Origin: Cryptomeria japonica
Taxonomy: Eukaryota; Streptophyta; Pinopsida; Cupressales; Cupressaceae
Length of the DNA stretch: 64,000 nucleotides
Reading direction: 5' to 3'
NCBI RefSeq assembly: GCF_030272615.1
Contig: NC_081412.1
Span: 345,521,870 to 345,585,869, forward strand
Part shown: piece by piece, positions 1 to 11,022 of the stretch
Numbering within the stretch: position 1 is the first letter of the stretch
Layout: every line of letters begins with the position of its first letter
Notes under the pieces: generated by a model
Database searches by the model: none
Seen by the model: only the letters and a program-made list of their open reading frames with translations
What the model was told of the DNA's origin: nothing
Position numbers and translations under genes: made by a program

Positions 1-700
1 TGCCAGCCATTATAATAGTTCTTTGCTGGGTGGCACCTACATCCATGCTAGATATGAATCAGGTTGAATTGGTCAAATTTAACATATTATAGCTAGTCGA
101 CCTTCCAAATCAGACATTGCATACAGTGCTTTGCTGGGTGAGTGCCTTTTCTCTATTTGGCATGAAGGTTGAGGGCAGTTCTGAGTTTAGGGTGTGACAT
201 AATGAGCAGGTTCGAGGCATGAGAACCACCATTTTGTGGGACAGCTACCTCGGCAGACTTGGCGAGACCTGTCAAAGCTTTTTAATGGCCAAATTCATAC
301 TTTGGCATGTGGACTGTATCTCACAGTTTCAGATATTTGCATTATTTATTGTTGTTTACTCTTCATAAGTTAATGTTGATGTACTTCACTGTTTCCAGCC
401 ATAGTAAGGACAAAGATCTCTGTTTCAGTCATTGTAAACTTGAAATGAGGTTAGGATCTTATTTATATTAAATTCTGCAACTTTCTGACAATAATAACTA
501 CAGTTCTTTGCAATTATCTCTGTTTAATTTTGTATAAGTGCTATTTTCCATTTAAATTATGGATGCAAACCACTGCATATCAAACATCATATGAACGCGC
601 AATTGGGAAATGATTCATGCATGCAAATTAACCGCATAACCTTCCAGTGCTAGAGAAGAAAAATGAAAATTTTTGTAGGAAATTGCTGAGGGTTCTTACA
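1..700 (+). mobile_element. 3' part of an LTR (decayed)
   Basis: This stretch ends in TTCTTACA directly before a Met-tRNA primer-binding site, so it is read as the downstream part of a 5' LTR on the plus strand. The LTR start lies outside the window or is too decayed to place. No second copy was found in the window. The LTR call rests on the primer site and the CA end, not on a repeat pair. Confidence 0.55.
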
Positions 701-701
701 G

Positions 702-713
702 TGGTATCAGAGC
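702..713 (+). other. Primer-binding site, initiator Met tRNA
   Basis: TGGTATCAGAGC is the classic plant LTR-retrotransposon primer site, complementary to the 3' end of initiator Met tRNA. It lies one base after the LTR end at 700. Confidence 0.85.
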
Positions 714-2030
714 TTAGAGGCTGCCAACCTAGTGGGTTTTAAATAAAAACTTGATGTCTAAAAATTTTTAATGAATCTGGAAGGTAAGGAATATATCACT
801 TATAGGTGCAGGAGAGAAAGAGGTGTCTGTAGTTAAGCTTCAGGAGAAGAAAATACAGGAACAATAAGATCCCAGTGTTTTGGCTATGCTCAGTGATTTA
901 GTTAGAGGACAATAGCAGTTTGTCCAGACTCCAAACCATAACCCCAATGATGGAGAACACTAATGCAAATAATAGAACTAATCAGGGTGATCATGAGAAC
1001 AATGGCAACAATAATAACAATAATAGGCATAATGGTAGCTAAGGAGAAGGTAGCAACACTAATGTTACCATACACAACACTAGGACAGCTAGTAGAACTA
1101 CTTCCAGCCCTCTAATGCTTGAATTTTTTGAGATACCACCTAAAGAACAAACAGGACAGCATTGGAAGCAAATAAATAGTTCATTTATTGACCCTTGTGA
1201 GTCTGCAGTACTTGTTCTTTAGTCCCTAAAACCATTTTATTTCTGCGGCCAATGAATTGACAACCTATTATTAAAAGTGCTTAAGTGTGAGCTCAAGAAA
1301 TTACTGATAACTCGTATTGTGATACTTGAGATCAATAAGCCTCATCATTTGCTTGACAATTTTGGCACTTTTCTGCAATTTTCTATTGGCTTCATCATAT
1401 CATGGATCAAGGTTTTGCATTGAATCCTCTCTCGGATAGTTTACAGGACATTCCACTATCATGAGTGATGGCATCCAAATAGGAGAAGCTTCTTTTCTCG
1501 ATAGGATATCTGGTTGTAGTGCTTTTCTGTCACATCAGTTGGCCTTCATTACTCTTAGTAGACTTTTCTTGTGTCACTTTCCATAGCTTCACTCTATAAG
1601 TATCCTTTTTTGCCAAAATTGATTGACTGCTGCCCAAATTCTGAGAGATTTGATGGCACATTCCCCAAAGTACTAGAGGTAGAGGATATACAAAAGAATA
1701 AAAATTAAAGAACTTGTGGTCAGAATTGCATTGGGTTCACAAGAAGCAAGTTAAAAGAATGAAATAATTGCTGATGGTGGGAGCCAGGCTAGGGAACTTG
1801 TCAATTCATTCCATTGATCATCTCATGGAAAACATGCTGCTTTTGTTATGGCCAAATCTATGGACAATGATACAAAAGCTTCATTTGGTAATGCCTTCAT
1901 TTGGTAGGATGTTATGGCACTAATCTCTACTTCTAATATTGTCAATGATTGTTTTTAAGACATCTTCTGCCATTGGAGAGGCAAGCAAATTTTGGATGGC
2001 AGAAAGGTTACTTGGTGCCTCAATCAGACA
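714..2030 (+). pseudogene. Decayed internal region, gag-like start
   Basis: This region follows the primer site and should hold gag. At about 948-1040 one frame reads as a very Asn-rich stretch (many AAT/AAC codons) ended by a stop, of the kind seen near the start of some plant gag proteins. Further downstream only short open pieces remain and I recognise no gag, zinc-knuckle or pol motif. It is treated as a decayed retroelement interior. The family is unknown. Confidence 0.35.
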
Positions 2031-3003
2031 ACCTTAGGAAATATGCAATCTTCCTATTGTGTGCAATCTGAAATGATAATAAATACGAAAGTAGATACCA
2101 AATCTCACTAAAATAAAATGCTGATCAGCAGTATAATTAGCAAAAATATATTTAGGAAACTCTTATCGATCAACTTATTTAACTATGAACAGTAAGTCGA
2201 ACAACTAACAACGTTGATACGATTTTTGAAAACCCTCAAATGACAAATTAACCAAGTATACATCAGATCTCAACTTTTGATAGCTGATAAAAATATAAAA
2301 CATTTATATACACCTCACAATTCGATATTATGATTGCAATAGCAGAAACCCTCAATTGTTGACGAGTTATATCATATAGAAAAGGTACACCATTAGCAAA
2401 GGATTGTTTACAACCAATAACAATGGCCAGGTATAGAAATAATTGATGATAAGCACAAATACCAACACAAAATAATGTAATTCCACTTACAGATGAAACG
2501 TCCAACTTTTGGCATGGAAGTATTGTAGTGTAGCATTGTAGCAATGGTACTGAAGAACTGTATCAGTGGCAAAATTACCTTAAAAACTCTTCAAACAACA
2601 AATCTGACCCTCAAATGGTATAGCAGCCCTCACAAGACTGTACAGTAGCTGGAAAATGACAAAAGGTGAGTAGTAGATGACAGATCTAGACCTGGTTGCA
2701 GCAATGAAAAGGCTGCACAGCGACTGCAAGGCAGAAATTATCCTTCACAAACAGTAGCAATACTGTAAACCTCTTCAAAATTAGTCATCCTATGGCTGTA
2801 CAATGGTGATAGGTGTAAATGTTTTCAATTTTCTATTCAATGAGCAAGATATATAATGTTATTGTATCTTTCATGTAATTGTCAATTCACTATATAATAA
2901 ATCTGATTATTATATGGTATGTTGCAGATGGAGAAAGAGCATTAATAAATTTCAATGATCTTCCAACATTCACCGACGATATATATACATGCAAATAAAG
3001 GAG
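2031..3003. other. No recognisable feature
   Basis: AT-rich DNA with short random frames only. Several mentions of TACAGTAGC/CACAAACAGTAGC-like words suggest old repeat DNA, but no boundary or motif can be placed. Confidence 0.4.
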
Positions 3004-3064
3004 ATCAAGCAATACCTTGACCGGTCATGTCTATTAGACATGACCGATCAAGATATTACTTGAT
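3004..3064. repeat. 29-bp inverted repeat with 3-nt loop
   Basis: The left arm 3004-3032 and right arm 3036-3064 are complementary except at three positions, around the loop ATT. At each mismatch the left arm has the G/C pair and the right arm the A/T pair, as expected from C-to-T decay. It sits just upstream of the palindrome array at 3093-3220. It could be a MITE remnant or a hairpin RNA source; no target duplication was placed. Confidence 0.8.
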
Positions 3065-3092
3065 TGCGCCTCTTCAAACCATAATCGTATTA

Positions 3093-3220
3093 ACCGATAC
3101 CAATCGGTGTGTATGCAATTAACAAATAAAACCGATACCAATCGGTATTCTGTGCTTTATGATTTGTAACCGATGTTAATCGGTAGTTAGGCATTGGTTA
3201 AGAACCCGATGTTAATCGGG
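3093..3220. repeat. Four 16-bp palindromes at ~38-bp spacing
   Basis: Palindromes lie at 3093-3108 and 3131-3146 (ACCGATACCAATCGGT), 3169-3184 (ACCGATGTTAATCGGT) and 3205-3220 (CCCGATGTTAATCGGG). Starts are 38, 38 and 36 bp apart. The linkers between them differ, so the palindrome is better conserved than its surroundings. Function unknown; it could be a protein-binding array or a subterminal repeat of a DNA transposon. Confidence 0.8.
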
Positions 3221-3422
3221 ATTTATATGCAAGGTTATATATATATAAATCGAAGAATACGAACACAGCAAGATCGTATATATGTGAATATCTACATAAG
3301 TTTGAGTTATCATGCATATGATTATTGGTATAAGAAAAACCGAAAATAACATATCGAAGAGTAATTATAATAATCATCAGACAAAGGAATGATAACTGAA
3401 GTCTTATCATAGTCTATCGATG

Positions 3423-3475
3423 AGATAGATGATTGAATGAGAGACTTCATTTATCTCTCATTCAATCATTTATCT
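3423..3475. repeat. 22-bp inverted repeat hairpin
   Basis: Arms 3423-3444 and 3454-3475 are complementary with one mismatch around a 9-nt loop. The similarity extends weakly outward (CTATC / GATAG words on both sides). With the hairpin at 3004-3064 it frames the palindrome array. Confidence 0.7.
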
Positions 3476-3689
3476 TACCGAGGCTATCATCTATCAACAA
3501 TAGGAGTGGAGTAATGGCTAGAAATATTAATTACAGCAAATCATCATGGGACACAATCATGAAATGATGTACAACAGAAATAATGATGGAAAATCAGAAA
3601 TTCAAATGTTGGCAATCATTACATGAACAACAAATTAAAGTGTCGAACAGATATTTTTGCAACCACCCAATGGATCCAATGATTGAATC

Positions 3690-4170
3690 TTCAATAAATT
3701 TTTCAATGAATCAGCACATGTGATTCTTGGATGGATTCAGCTCTCATGAAAAGGAGGTTTTTCATTGTTAGAACCAAATACAGGAACCAAGAAGGTTTTC
3801 ATCTTTCGGACCACACCAAAGGTTTTTATCCTTGAGTGCTTTAGTCTCCAAATGAAAGGAATAACGAAATGACAAAATTAGATGATTTGGTTTGAGCAAA
3901 TAGCTTTCTTTTATAGTTGCCTTTTGGGTCCTCTATTTAAATTTACTTTTCCCTCCAAGTGTTTGAAAACACTTTTTAATTTACATTTCCCTCCAAGTGT
4001 TTAAAACACCTTTTGAATTACATATTTAATTAAGTGTATAAAAACACTTTTAAAATATTATATAGGCCCTATAGTAATATTTAAGTTGCCCTTTGAGAAT
4101 AAAGTGATTGCGTCCAACTTAAAATACTATTATTATTTTCTTATTTTATTCCTTAGTCTATGTGAAATAA
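3690..4170 (-). mobile_element. LTR fragment, minus strand, with TATA box
   Basis: Read on the minus strand this region matches the layout of the LTR at 7618: TTTTAAGTTGGAC words, then GGAGGG-rich DNA, then a TATA box, then a stretch on actively decayed leader-like DNA with AAAACCTTCTTGG and AAAACCTCC words. It contains a tandem copy of a ~38-bp segment (CCCTCCAAGTGTTT at 3951 and 3991). No boundaries can be fixed. Confidence 0.45.
3909..3915 (-). promoter_or_regulatory. TATA box of LTR fragment
   Basis: TATAAAA on the minus strand, in the position expected for an LTR promoter relative to the matching LTRs at 17607-17615 and 43952-43960. Confidence 0.4.
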
Positions 4171-4640
4171 AGAGTAGGCTATGGGTCCTCAATTAATTCT
4201 TTTAGTTTTGGAAAGAGGGCGTGATGCTTGTTATTGGAGCATCCTTTGTAAATCCTTTATAGTCATGGGCTGGTCATCAAGGTTCCATGGAGGTGGGAAA
4301 CCTTGGTTGATTACATATTCAAATTCCTTTCACATTCCCTAGACTTCTTCATCTATAGAAGTATGCTAACATCCACAGTACTTGATTATTTGTTTTAACT
4401 AAGAACATGAGAAACTAGGATGATTATCACATGGCATGATCAGGGACGCTATCACTTATTAGATCACGCTCTAGGAGGGAAGTTGGTAGTTTTATTAGCC
4501 TTACTCCTGATTTATCTATTGATGTTTGTAACTACAAATTGAGCATCCTTCACTTTCTTACTGAGATTGACAAACTAGAGGGCTTTGGTTAATTGCGGGG
4601 TGAGAAAGGATCTTGCTCCAAAATAAAGTGTGCAGGTCCT
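4171..4640. other. No recognisable feature
   Basis: AT-rich DNA without a long frame, repeat boundary or retroelement motif that I can place. Confidence 0.35.
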
Positions 4641-4659
4641 TTGTGGCCCATCTGTTAAT

Positions 4660-5520
4660 GTGAGGATCCGGTTAACACTGAGAAGTGGTGGTGGGGGGTG
4701 GGGGGGGGTGAATCAGTGATAACAGTAAACTGCAAACTTTCACCAATCTGAACAATACTTCACAAAATAGTTCATAACCAGTACCGGCAGCTGATCAAAC
4801 AATCACTTAATGCAGATTTACAAAACATTATCGGTAGCAACTTAAGTGTTCATCATTAAGTAAAAACATCAAATGCATAACTCAACAATTCATCCACAAC
4901 ATGAACACAAGAATTTTCACGTGGAAACCCAAATGGGAAAAACCACGGTGGGAATTGGTACCCACAAAATATGCACTCATTCGGAATGCGCCCTGTTAGG
5001 AGCCTAGCCCGGTTAAGAGCTTTACAACAATGCCCGGTAAAGAGCAGACCCTGTTAGGAGTCTCACGGTCAAGGGATTTTACAACTTAGCTCTGTTAGAA
5101 GCTTTACCCTGTTAGGAGGAACCTTGCTGGAGGATTTAAACTCAAGTTGTTGAGCTACCTGGTTAAGGGATTTATACAATCAGGCCTGTTAGGACCTACC
5201 CGGTCAAGGGATTTTAATGCTGCTGCAACTGTTAGGAAACAACAGATAAATGATCCGGACTCGACACTTCATAGCTTGCTATTACAGATCCTTGTCAGCT
5301 CCAATCTGCTTCTCTCATGCAGACATCTCAATCTGGTTCGGCACACACACTTCTTTGATCACCGACACACTCAACCTTCTCAAACTCGACCTAAATACAT
5401 TTTACAATTAGGTCGGTTACAAAACCCTAACCTACAATGAATCTACATCATAGATCATATTAGATCATTACAAATCATTACAGATCATTACAACAAATTA
5501 CAAGACAATTACAGCTGTTG
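4660..5520. repeat. Unclassified dispersed repeat with internal short repeats
   Basis: It opens with GGTTAACACTGAGAAG and a poly-G run (about 4690-4710) followed by TGAATCAGTG. After TTTCACGTGGAAACCC and GGGAAAAACCACGGTGGG (about 4916-4950) comes a run of alternating degenerate words, CCTGTTAGGAG and CCCGGTTAAGGGATTTTACAA, from about 4990 to 5240. It ends in repeated AGATCATTACA words (5450-5500). The whole looks like a dispersed repeat family of uncertain class. No terminal repeat or target duplication was found. Confidence 0.45.
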
Positions 5521-7617
5521 AATGATCATAACTTATCATCGCACATCGATTTGATAAGCTGTCAAACCCTTAACACATTCTGCTAAGCACTTCGCTGCTT
5601 CCCAAGAAATTCGATCCTTGTACGCGCCAAAACAGCATCTTATCTCTTCACACGGATTTTGACACGTCATCATCAACTTATGAACATGAGAAGAATCACC
5701 GCCAAACCATAAAACATCACCGGTCAAAAGATCTTGATACCGGTTCTCAAACCCTAGCTGATTATACAACAGTCAATTACAAACATGACTTCCGTTTCTC
5801 CAAACATGATGTGGTTCATGTCATAGACTCACTATGATGTCATAAGCACACATTCCAAACAACAACACTTGACTCAACACGGATCACTACCGCAACCATC
5901 TCCTTCTTTGTTCCTACTTACCGGTTCACTATCATTTGGCAGTTTTGCTTTCCAACTCAATCCAATTCAATCCATTACTGGTTAGACTTAACCAGTAGAC
6001 TTAGATGACATACCAAGCATAGACAAACATGGACAAATATGGTTGCCATCAATGACAACACAAATAACTGATCATCAAGCATCATATCATAATTACATCA
6101 TCACCAACAGTCCTTTAATATATCATCACCAACAGTCCTTTACCGGTACACCATCATCTCCATCAGTTATGCCAATATGCCAACACCATCCAATGTTGTT
6201 AGATTCCTATGCTTCCTTAATATTTAGCTCAACTTCTTCTAGCATTGCAACCAACAAAGAAACTTCTGCCCAAGCTCCTTGATTTTTCCCAATCTTTCTC
6301 TATTTGATGTTGTGCAAGCTTAAGATGCTATTGGTTTGAATTTGAGTCACCTTGTTGCTCCTTGAGGCAGCCTTTAAACATTTGAATCCTCTCCATATGC
6401 ATTTCCTAGTGGGTTGAGATCATTTTTGAATACATTATTTTACTAGCTTCCTCATGGTATTAGACTCTTGATTTTGAGGCAGCATTGTTGAGATTGATAA
6501 AGTTGTGTCAATAGACCAGTATTCAGGCCTCATTTCTCCAAGGAGCCTTTGAACTTTAGGCGCAAAATCCCTATAGCACATTGTTAGTTTGAGTCGAACA
6601 ATGTGGGGAGTGGCTATTGGTTAGGCATATGTTTATACCTACATAAAATATTGCTTTTTCCGACCTTGTAGCTATTGGAATTGCTCAATGACGTGTTGGA
6701 AGGGCTAAAGTTATTGCCCTTGCATGCAGAGCAATACTATGAACCAATGATGAAAAACTCTTAATTAGCAATAAATCTTTTGGCCGAAATTTAAAAAAAA
6801 ATCGGGAATTGGCAAAAAATTGGCAAATTTATCGAACATTTAAAAATATATAATTTCTTAAAATATTCTAAAAAACACACACATATACACTAAATTTGTA
6901 GAACACAATAAGAGAACACACTGATTAGCTTTCTTTCCAATGCACAATAATGGTTGCAAATAGAATTGCTAAATTCAATCAACAAACCCAATAAAATACT
7001 CAGCATTATGTATGCTAGTATCAAAAGTTGTCAAAGTTATTGTAAATAAATAGTAAAAAAACAAACATATTATTGGTTTAAATTCGGGCGTCGGGCGTCG
7101 GTCGTCGAGGAAGCTGTCACTTGTTTGGTCAAACCCAGCCGAAATCGCGTTTTTTATTTTCGTGTGACCTTTTAACATTGTTTTTACTTTTTGCCAAAAT
7201 TGGATTAAGGGTTGTGGCGTGTTTTCTTTCAGCATTTTGTAAACGCGTTTTTTAAGGTTTTAGTTGTGATTTTATCGTGATTTTTACTGTCTGAAATTCA
7301 CAATTTTTCTAGAAAAACCATGCGTGATTTAGATGACGATTAAATTGTTTGCAAAATTGATGCGCGATTAATCGCGATTTAGGTGATTTTTTGACGTTTT
7401 TTTCATCTATGGTATGAACATCATTAATAAAGATGGTCTTTTAATGGGTAAGACCAAGGGATAGGGAGTAAAAATTGGAGAGAATTGTGTTTGGCTAGAT
7501 GTGGTCAAGGTGGAAAGGTAAGAGGTGAAAAGAGTAATGAAATTGGAGGACCCCTACTCAGTTCAATGCTTGTCGTAGGCATTTTGCTAGTAGAGAGGGC
7601 TAAAATTGGTGCTAGTC
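5521..7617. other. No gene recognised; AT-rich repeat-derived DNA
   Basis: No frame here resembles a known protein. A direct repeat of ATCATCACCAACAGTCCTTTA occurs at about 6098 and 6123. Around 6780-7400 the DNA is rich in AAATTTATCG/CGATTAATCGCGATTT-type words. Neither gives a boundary. Confidence 0.35.
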
Positions 7618-8700
7618 TGTAATGTCCCCATATTTGACAATATTGATTTGTGAGCATTTGCTTAGTTTTTGAGTTTTCCCATAATCAGCTTGGTGTGTGT
7701 TGGGGAGAGCTCCAAATTTCTTGGATTGCTTTGGGTTGGCTAGCATTGACTTTGGTTCTTGGAAATGAGCTCAGTAGGCAGTGTGGATGAATCTGACACT
7801 TTCAAAAGTGAATTCCGACTTTTGGTGGCTTCTCCAAACTTCTTGGAAAAGTCTATTTTAGTAAGACACTTAGTTGACTCTAATCACCATTCTACATCTT
7901 TAGTATCATCTCAGTGTGATCAAAATTTGATTCCGATGCAGTTTTAGTGTTCTCTGCAACTTGGATAAGCTATTGAGTTATTATTTAATTAATTCACTTA
8001 CGTTGTCTAATGTTTGGAAAGATTAAAAGGACAACTTAATGTAATAGCTCGTTGGAAAGGTATTAAGTTGTATTTTAAGTTGGACACCTAGGCTTGGGGT
8101 TTTTTCTCATGAAAAATAATATTATTTCTCCAAGAGGGTCTTTGTGAGTGAAAAAAGAATAATTATTATTTTAAATTGATCATCTCCCTCCAAAAAAGCT
8201 TTAAGGAGGTGTTGGGGCTTATTTGAGGGAGGTTAGTGAATACTAATATTATGCTGCCCAAATGAACTTGAAGTTCTTCTAAATCTTTCGAGGACAAAAA
8301 TCCTCTCAAGATTTCTTGTTTCTGGGACATAAACCCCTCTAGCTAGATTGGTGTGATTTCATTCATGGTTCCCCATTGTGCTTCAATCAGAGTTATTCAG
8401 TTTGATGTGCAGAGATGGAAACGTTTGATGTGTTTTCAAGTGCGATTTTTTTGGTGTGCTTGTTAACATCTTTCAAAGTTTTGTAGAAGAGCTTTGAGGG
8501 CAATTGAAAGAGCTCTTGCTGTCTGTATCTTCCATTTCCAGGCCATCCCATTTGCTTGTTATCAAATGCGGTAAATTATTTCACGAGTTTAGTTCTTTGT
8601 ATAACCATGGGGGATTGCCCTTTCCTCATTGAAGGTAGTTTAATATTGAAGAGAGTTGCTGTCAATTAGCAGGCTATTTTTTCTAGCTTGCTGGGCCATA
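7618..8700 (+). mobile_element. LTR of the TGTAATGTCCCC family, plus strand
   Basis: It starts TGTAATGTCCCC and shares a series of blocks in order with the LTR at 43273: GGAAATGAGCTCAGT (about 7760), ATAGCTCGTTGGAAAGG (about 8045) and GAGGACAAAAATCCTCTC (about 8290). The downstream end is not clear, because the sequence changes character near 8.7 kb and no primer site follows. It is an isolated or truncated LTR. Confidence 0.65.
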
Positions 8701-8762
8701 GACCCTATGAGGCTCATGGGAATAATGGGGTTGAGGTGCCTCGTCTTTGAGATGCCTATTGC

Positions 8763-9230
8763 TTGGAGTGGGGTTGCCTAAGTCCAAATAATAGGTTTCA
8801 CACTTATTTGGGTGGAGAAACATTCATGTGGAGTTTGATGAACTTCATGCTTGCTGCCCTATCAAAACAGCGACTGACTTTCATATCAGACCAAGCTCCC
8901 ATTTTGTTATTAGACTCGATGTCTCATTGGCCGGATTTAGTATATCATAGAGATACATCTACCAGATTGAGTTTCTCATCAGTTCGGGAGGATACAAGGT
9001 CCACCTAGAGGGGCAGCTGAGTTTGTGCTGACAGTGCGGGAGACACCACAATGGGGCCCTACTCTTTCCTATGATGTAGCGCTAGCAAAGTTTTAGTCAC
9101 TCCGACCTGTACCATGGGAGCTACGGAGAGATATAGCTGATGCATGGATGACCCCAGAGTTCAAGGCTTGTTTTTTCGCACATCCTTTCCCATGATTGAC
9201 AGGACCTAGAGAGCTGCACGCTTATTACAT
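8763..9230 (+). pseudogene. Coding-like island, family unknown
   Basis: This stretch is GC-richer than its surroundings. One frame is open for 81 codons (8763-9008). Another, from about 9000 to 9240, reads as ordinary protein broken only by a TAG and a TGA, with the words TPQWGPTLSYDVA and ELRRDIADAWMTPEF. I do not recognise the family. It lies between an LTR and a copia-type LTR, so a decayed retroelement protein is the simplest reading. Confidence 0.3.
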
Positions 9231-9393
9231 TGCATTGCACAAATTCATATTTATAGCTGAGCTTTAGAAACTTATAAAATTTTAGAGAATTCTAAAACTA
9301 GAAAGTTCTTTTTCCTAGACAGCTTCTAGCTATTTCTTATTTTTAGAAAATTGTGTTTCTCTAGAAAATTCTAGACAATCTAATAGCTTAACA
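9180..9393 (-). mobile_element. Copia-type LTR, minus strand
   Basis: On the minus strand the sequence AAGGGGAGA (plus 9394-9402) is a polypurine tract followed by TGTTAAGC, the LTR start at 9393. The LTR contains a TATA box (GCTATAAATATG, plus about 9246-9258) and several TTCTAGAA-like words. The LTR end is not defined. The 57 bases upstream of the polypurine tract give no recognisable coding, so the element is truncated. Confidence 0.5.
9301..9371 (-). promoter_or_regulatory. Possible heat-shock elements in the copia-type LTR
   Basis: Two palindromic GAAnnTTC cores are present: GAAAGTTC at 9301-9308 and GAAAATTC at 9364-9371, both upstream of the LTR TATA box. The second is extended by a third imperfect unit. 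Such cores are the heat-shock-factor site, and heat-responsive copia LTRs are known in plants (ONSEN of Arabidopsis). Whether these sites work is unknown. Confidence 0.3.
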
Positions 9394-9449
9394 TCTCCCC
9401 TTAAGATTGGCTAGAATATTACATAGAATCTTAATGTCCTAGGTTTCTT

Positions 9450-11022
9450 GGTTATAATGTCCAAAGTTAACTTGTTTCTGCTATCTCTTTTATCAAGTCT
9501 GCATTTTTCCTCTTTTCAGTAAGGCTTGGTGAAGTTTGGGCACTCTTTGATGAGGAATTGCAGTCTATGTTCATATTGTGCATGTGGGACAAGATATTGG
9601 TGAGTTTCATGGAGTGTGAGCTTGCTGCCCAGATCTGTAGCAGCGCATTTCCAGGATAATGCAGACCTGTACTGTAAGATTCCAGAGCAATTTCCACACC
9701 AAAAATTTCCACTTTTTCACAAGGTTAATAGCAGAGAATTTTTGTCAAACAACTTGTATTCATACTTCTGTGTAAATTTCTGATTTTTCAGATTTATATG
9801 TAGCTTATTCAAACCTAATTATAATGCATTGAAATTCATGAGAACGCTCATAACCAACACATAAACACAACGATAAATAATTGCATTAACTGAACAGCAA
9901 ATAGCGCTGATGTTTTCATTATAGAATAAACTGCCATGAAAGAGCAGATTACAGATATTAAACTTCAACAACTTCTGACCTTCACAATCAGCAAGAGTTG
10001 CCTTTCTTGGATGACTGAAAATTGCTTTAATATCATTACTTTTTCCTTGAACCTTCAGCTATTCTCCTAATGTCTGTGGTTGGCATATCAGTGCTTCTCA
10101 ATCATACTCCAAGGGTCATGATGGACTGCCATGCCTCTAGAAGTCCACACCCCTCTCCTCACAGTCAGAGGCTACCATACTACCACAAAATCATCCCAAA
10201 CCTGCTCTTAACAATGGTTCAAACTTAAACGCCCAGCACCATGCAAGGAATCACTCCCAGGTTTAACTTCTAATGCCCAGCAACAAACAAGCTCCATGTC
10301 CACCTGATGGAAGCTATTGGTCTGTCAATACAAGTCCAAGCACCTTCACACAATCCACATGCTACCTTGATACATCCCACACCTGGCCTAGTTTGACTAA
10401 CACAGCCAGTAAGATAGATATCACTCACCCAAGCCACTAGAAAGACCATCGTCCAACCATTACTATCATTCTACAAACTTTGGTGTCCACTTTCTTTCTT
10501 TGGCAATCATGTTAATCCTTTCAAGTATCTATACAATTTGTCTTGCTTGCAAGACTTCACAAATTGTTTTTCAATTGATAAATGCTTGCGTTGAATTTGA
10601 GTGGTTCCACCTGCAAGTAGGTAAGGTAGATCTCTCACTACTGAAACCGAATTTCCTAAGAGTTTTCATCAGAGGGTTTTGCTCCACAAGAAGCTCCAAA
10701 TTCCACCAAAAAACAAGCAAGCCCTCTAAATGAGCTCCCAATTCTCCTTTTTATATTTTCCTTGGAACATTCCCTAAGGGCTTTTCAACTTCTGGCTTAA
10801 AATAATTCATTAAAGCACATTATTAAAGTGACTTTTAATATTTCCTTTTAATTTTCACTTAAGTCACTTTATCAAACTAATTAAAGTTAGCTGTAAAATT
10901 AATATTATTGGATAACTTTATTTAGTCATTTTAATTTATTCCTTGATATCTTGAAATTAGCTTATGAGAAGTAAATAGGCTAAATGGTCGTCTCTGACTA
11001 CTTGCGAGAAGGGGACATTACA
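9450..11022 (-). mobile_element. 3' LTR of chromovirus A, minus strand
   Basis: On the minus strand it starts TGTAATGTCCCC at 11022, directly after a purine tract (GGGAAGGGAGGAT, plus 11023-11035). A TATA box (TATAAAAAGG) lies at plus 10746-10755. Its leader matches the LTR fragment at 16560-17694, for example GAAGTCTTG..AAGACAAATT. The end near 9450 is an estimate, from a GGACATTATA word like the LTR end at 45185. Confidence 0.65.
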
